Below are positions 5,613-7,195 of a stretch of DNA of 7,195 nt, piece after piece; the first letter of the stretch is position 1; every line of letters starts with the position of its first letter. Source of the stretch: an uncultured Coriobacteriaceae bacterium (GTDB taxonomy: Bacteria; Actinomycetota; Coriobacteriia; Coriobacteriales; Eggerthellaceae); assembly GCA_900552365.1 (NCBI GenBank), contig URZP01000069.1, positions 1 through 7,195 on the forward strand. Reading direction: 5' to 3'. The notes below the pieces were generated by a model. That model was not told the DNA's origin. It did no database searches and saw only the letters and a list, made by a program, of their open reading frames with translations. Position numbers and translations under genes: made by a program.

Positions 5613-7195
5613 ATGAAGGATCCACGTTCGAAGAAAGCAATAGCAGCAGGCTTGAGCTTGACGCTTGCTCTCGGTAGCGTGCCTGCAGTAGCTTTCGCCG
5701 ACAGTGCTGGCGAGGGCAATGACGGCGATGCTGCACAGCAGGGTGCGCTCGGCCAACTCACGTTCGATGCCAACGGCGGCCAGTTCGCCGACGGCAGCAC
5801 CGAACCCTTGGTGATTAACGGAAACGAGGGCGACTTTATTTATCCCGAGCCCACTCGTGCCGGCTATACCTTCAAGGGCTGGTACGCTTACCCCAACATG
5901 AGCGACATTCCCGAAAACCTGTGGGAGTATGACGAGTACAAGCCGACTGCTCCTCAGGCCGGTCCTTGGTTTGCCGCATGGGAGAAGAATGCAACCCAGA
6001 GCATCGAGGTTGTGAGCCACTTTGTTGGCGGCGATCGCGATGGCTCCAGCGAGACCACCGTTGTCGAGGTTCCTGCAGGCAGCTATGTTTCTGATTGCGT
6101 CAAGGGCGAGGTCGAGGGTTACACCGCCGAGAAGATCGTCTCCGGCGTCGCAAACAGCGAGGTCGAGGTGAACATGACCTCTTCTCTCGAGGGCATCACC
6201 ACGCTTTACGTCTACTATGAGGCTGATAAGCTCGAAGAGCAGAAAGAAATTCCTGTCACGTATGTCGCCAACGGCGGCCAGTTTGCTGACGGTCAGGAAG
6301 TTCAGCAGGGTCTGACTGACTCCGAGGGTTACATGCGCCAGCCTCTGACCCCCACCCGCGAGGGCTACACCTTCGCAGGCTGGTACTGGGTGTCCAGCCT
6401 CGACGGCCTGACCGACGAGCAGAAGGACCTCAACAAGGTCGACTTCTCCAAGTCCGTTACCAAGCCGCATGCAACTATGTATGCCCAGTGGGTTAAGAAC
6501 GCCGAGCAGAACGAGATCCATGTTCTGTACATGGCCAACGGCGGCCAGTTCGCTGATGGCAACGACACCATGATGGGCATGACCGACTCCGAGGGCGTCA
6601 TGCGCCAGCCCGCCGCCCCCACCCGCGAGGGCTACGCCTTCGACGGCTGGTACTGGCATGCGGACCTGTCGGGCTATACCGACGAGGCTAAGAAAGCCGA
6701 CAAGGTCGATTTCTCCAAGCCTCTTGATCGCGATGCCGTCATGTACGCCAAGTGGAGCAAGGACGCCGAGCAGAACGAGATCGACGTCATGTACGTCGCC
6801 AACGGCGGCCAGTTCGCCACCGGCGAGACCTTCCAGCAGGGTATGACCGATGCTGACGGCTTCATGCGCCAGCCCGCAGCCCCCACCCGCGAGGGCTACA
6901 CCTTCGCAGGCTGGTACTGGGTCTCCAGCCTCGACGGCCTGACCGACGAGCAGAAGGCTCTGAGCAAGGTCGACTTCGAGCAGTCCGTGGCAGGCAAGGA
7001 CCACGTGACCATGTTCGCGCAGTGGACCAAGGACGCCGAGCAGGAGAACCTGTTCAACGTGATGTACGTCGCCAACGGCGGCCAGTTCTTCACCGGTGAG
7101 GACGTACAGCAGGGCGTCACCGACTCCGAGGGCGTCATGCGCCAGCCCGCCGCCCCCACCCGCGAGGGCTACGCCTTCGACGGCTGGTACTGGCA
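5613..7195 (+). CDS. Secreted Listeria-Bacteroides (InlB B-type) repeat surface protein, 3' end outside window
   Basis: The frame is open from 5613 to the window edge (527 codons visible). Residues 1-29 form a Sec signal peptide: basic MKDPRSKK, a hydrophobic core, then AFA before D30. A short acidic/Gly linker follows. Repeat units with the hallmarks ANGGQF...PTREGYTFxGWYW...MYAxW occupy residues 49-126, 215-303, 304-391, 392-482 and 483 onward. The last four are 88-91 residues each, longer than the usual roughly 70, because of an insert after GWYW (for example SSLDGLTDEQK). Residues 129-212 (IEVVSHFVGG to TTLYVYYEA) are a different, probably beta-rich domain that I do not recognise firmly. 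Such repeats build elongated adhesin-like stalks; the wall anchor would lie beyond the window. The ATG at 5613 has AAGGAG 4 nt upstream. ATG 5592 (GGAGGG 9 nt upstream) and ATG 5571 are in-frame alternatives that only lengthen the basic N-region. GC content is high (45 of 60 bases at 6601-6660). Confidence 0.88.
   Translation, partial: MKDPRSKKAIAAGLSLTLALGSVPAVAFADSAGEGNDGDAAQQGALGQLTFDANGGQFADGSTEPLVINGNEGDFIYPEPTRAGYTFKGWYAYPNMSDIPENLWEYDEYKPTAPQAGPWFAAWEKNATQSIEVVSHFVGGDRDGSSETTVVEVPAGSYVSDCVKGEVEGYTAEKIVSGVANSEVEVNMTSSLEGITTLYVYYEADKLEEQKEIPVTYVANGGQFADGQEVQQGLTDSEGYMRQPLTPTREGYTFAGWYWVSSLDGLTDEQKDLNKVDFSKSVTKPHATMYAQWVKNAEQNEIHVLYMANGGQFADGNDTMMGMTDSEGVMRQPAAPTREGYAFDGWYWHADLSGYTDEAKKADKVDFSKPLDRDAVMYAKWSKDAEQNEIDVMYVANGGQFATGETFQQGMTDADGFMRQPAAPTREGYTFAGWYWVSSLDGLTDEQKALSKVDFEQSVAGKDHVTMFAQWTKDAEQENLFNVMYVANGGQFFTGEDVQQGVTDSEGVMRQPAAPTREGYAFDGWYW
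6255..7195 (+). repeat. Tandem coding repeats with A-B-A-B arrangement
   Basis: Four consecutive units begin at 6255, 6522, 6786 and 7059 (267, 264 and 273 nt, last one cut). Units 2 and 4 share 6349-6426 with 6880-6957, 78 bp with one mismatch at offset 531. Units 3 and 5 share 6582-6658 with 7119-7195, 77 identical bp at offset 537, reaching the window edge. Adjacent units are less alike, so the repeating block is a pair. A more divergent first unit lies at 5757-5990. Confidence 0.9.

Noticed and set aside
5547..7004. Long minus-strand open frame (485 codons) opposite the surface-protein gene
   Set aside because: It is a shadow of the GC-rich repeat gene. The plus frame has a signal peptide, ribosome site and recognisable repeat family, and the antisense protein just mirrors the repeats.
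6255..7195. CRISPR-like or non-coding tandem repeat
   Set aside because: The repeats are codon-phased, about 90 codons long, and belong to a known protein repeat family.

Overview
The window looks like chromosome from an actinobacterium of the class Coriobacteriia, probably the family Eggerthellaceae. This is an inference from three things: a high-GC coding background, an NRAMP-related magnesium transporter of the kind characterised in Eggerthella lenta, and large Listeria-Bacteroides-repeat surface proteins. No rRNA or other marker gene is present, so the genus is open.

Left third (1-3200, plus strand): a two-gene magnesium operon with a 1-nt intergenic gap. The first gene encodes two PRC-barrel-like domains, an MgtE-type N domain, a CBS pair and one C-terminal membrane helix, but no MgtE pore. 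The second encodes an NRAMP-fold transporter whose metal-site motifs (DAGG for DPGN, APW for MPH) are those of the Mg2+-transporting NRMT branch. The first protein is plausibly a Mg2+ sensor or gate for the second. A hairpin lies just before the first gene and a short GC-rich hairpin follows the second.

Middle (3206-5342, minus strand): a lower-GC accessory block of two genes. One is a cytosolic Ser/Thr protein kinase with its catalytic residues intact but a glycine-poor ATP loop. The other is a 315-residue protein with an unrecognised ~200-residue N-terminal region and a C-terminal FHA (phosphothreonine-reading) domain. A run of ten G (ten C in the sense strand) sits at the 5' end of the kinase gene. 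It lies either inside the reading frame or in a promoter spacer, so the kinase is a candidate phase-variable gene. A 13-bp sequence centred on the palindrome GTTGCGCAAC occurs upstream of the kinase and again in the divergent region upstream of the surface-protein gene.

Right (5343-7195, plus strand): a 270-nt divergent intergenic region, then the 5' part of a large secreted repeat protein that runs off the window. It has a signal peptide and at least five Listeria-Bacteroides (InlB B-type) units. The last four alternate A-B-A-B at DNA level, so a two-unit block was duplicated.

The most interesting hypothesis is a switchable kinase/FHA phospho-signalling module next to a repeat-variable surface protein. 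The neighbouring MgtE-sensor/NRMT pair is the second point of interest.
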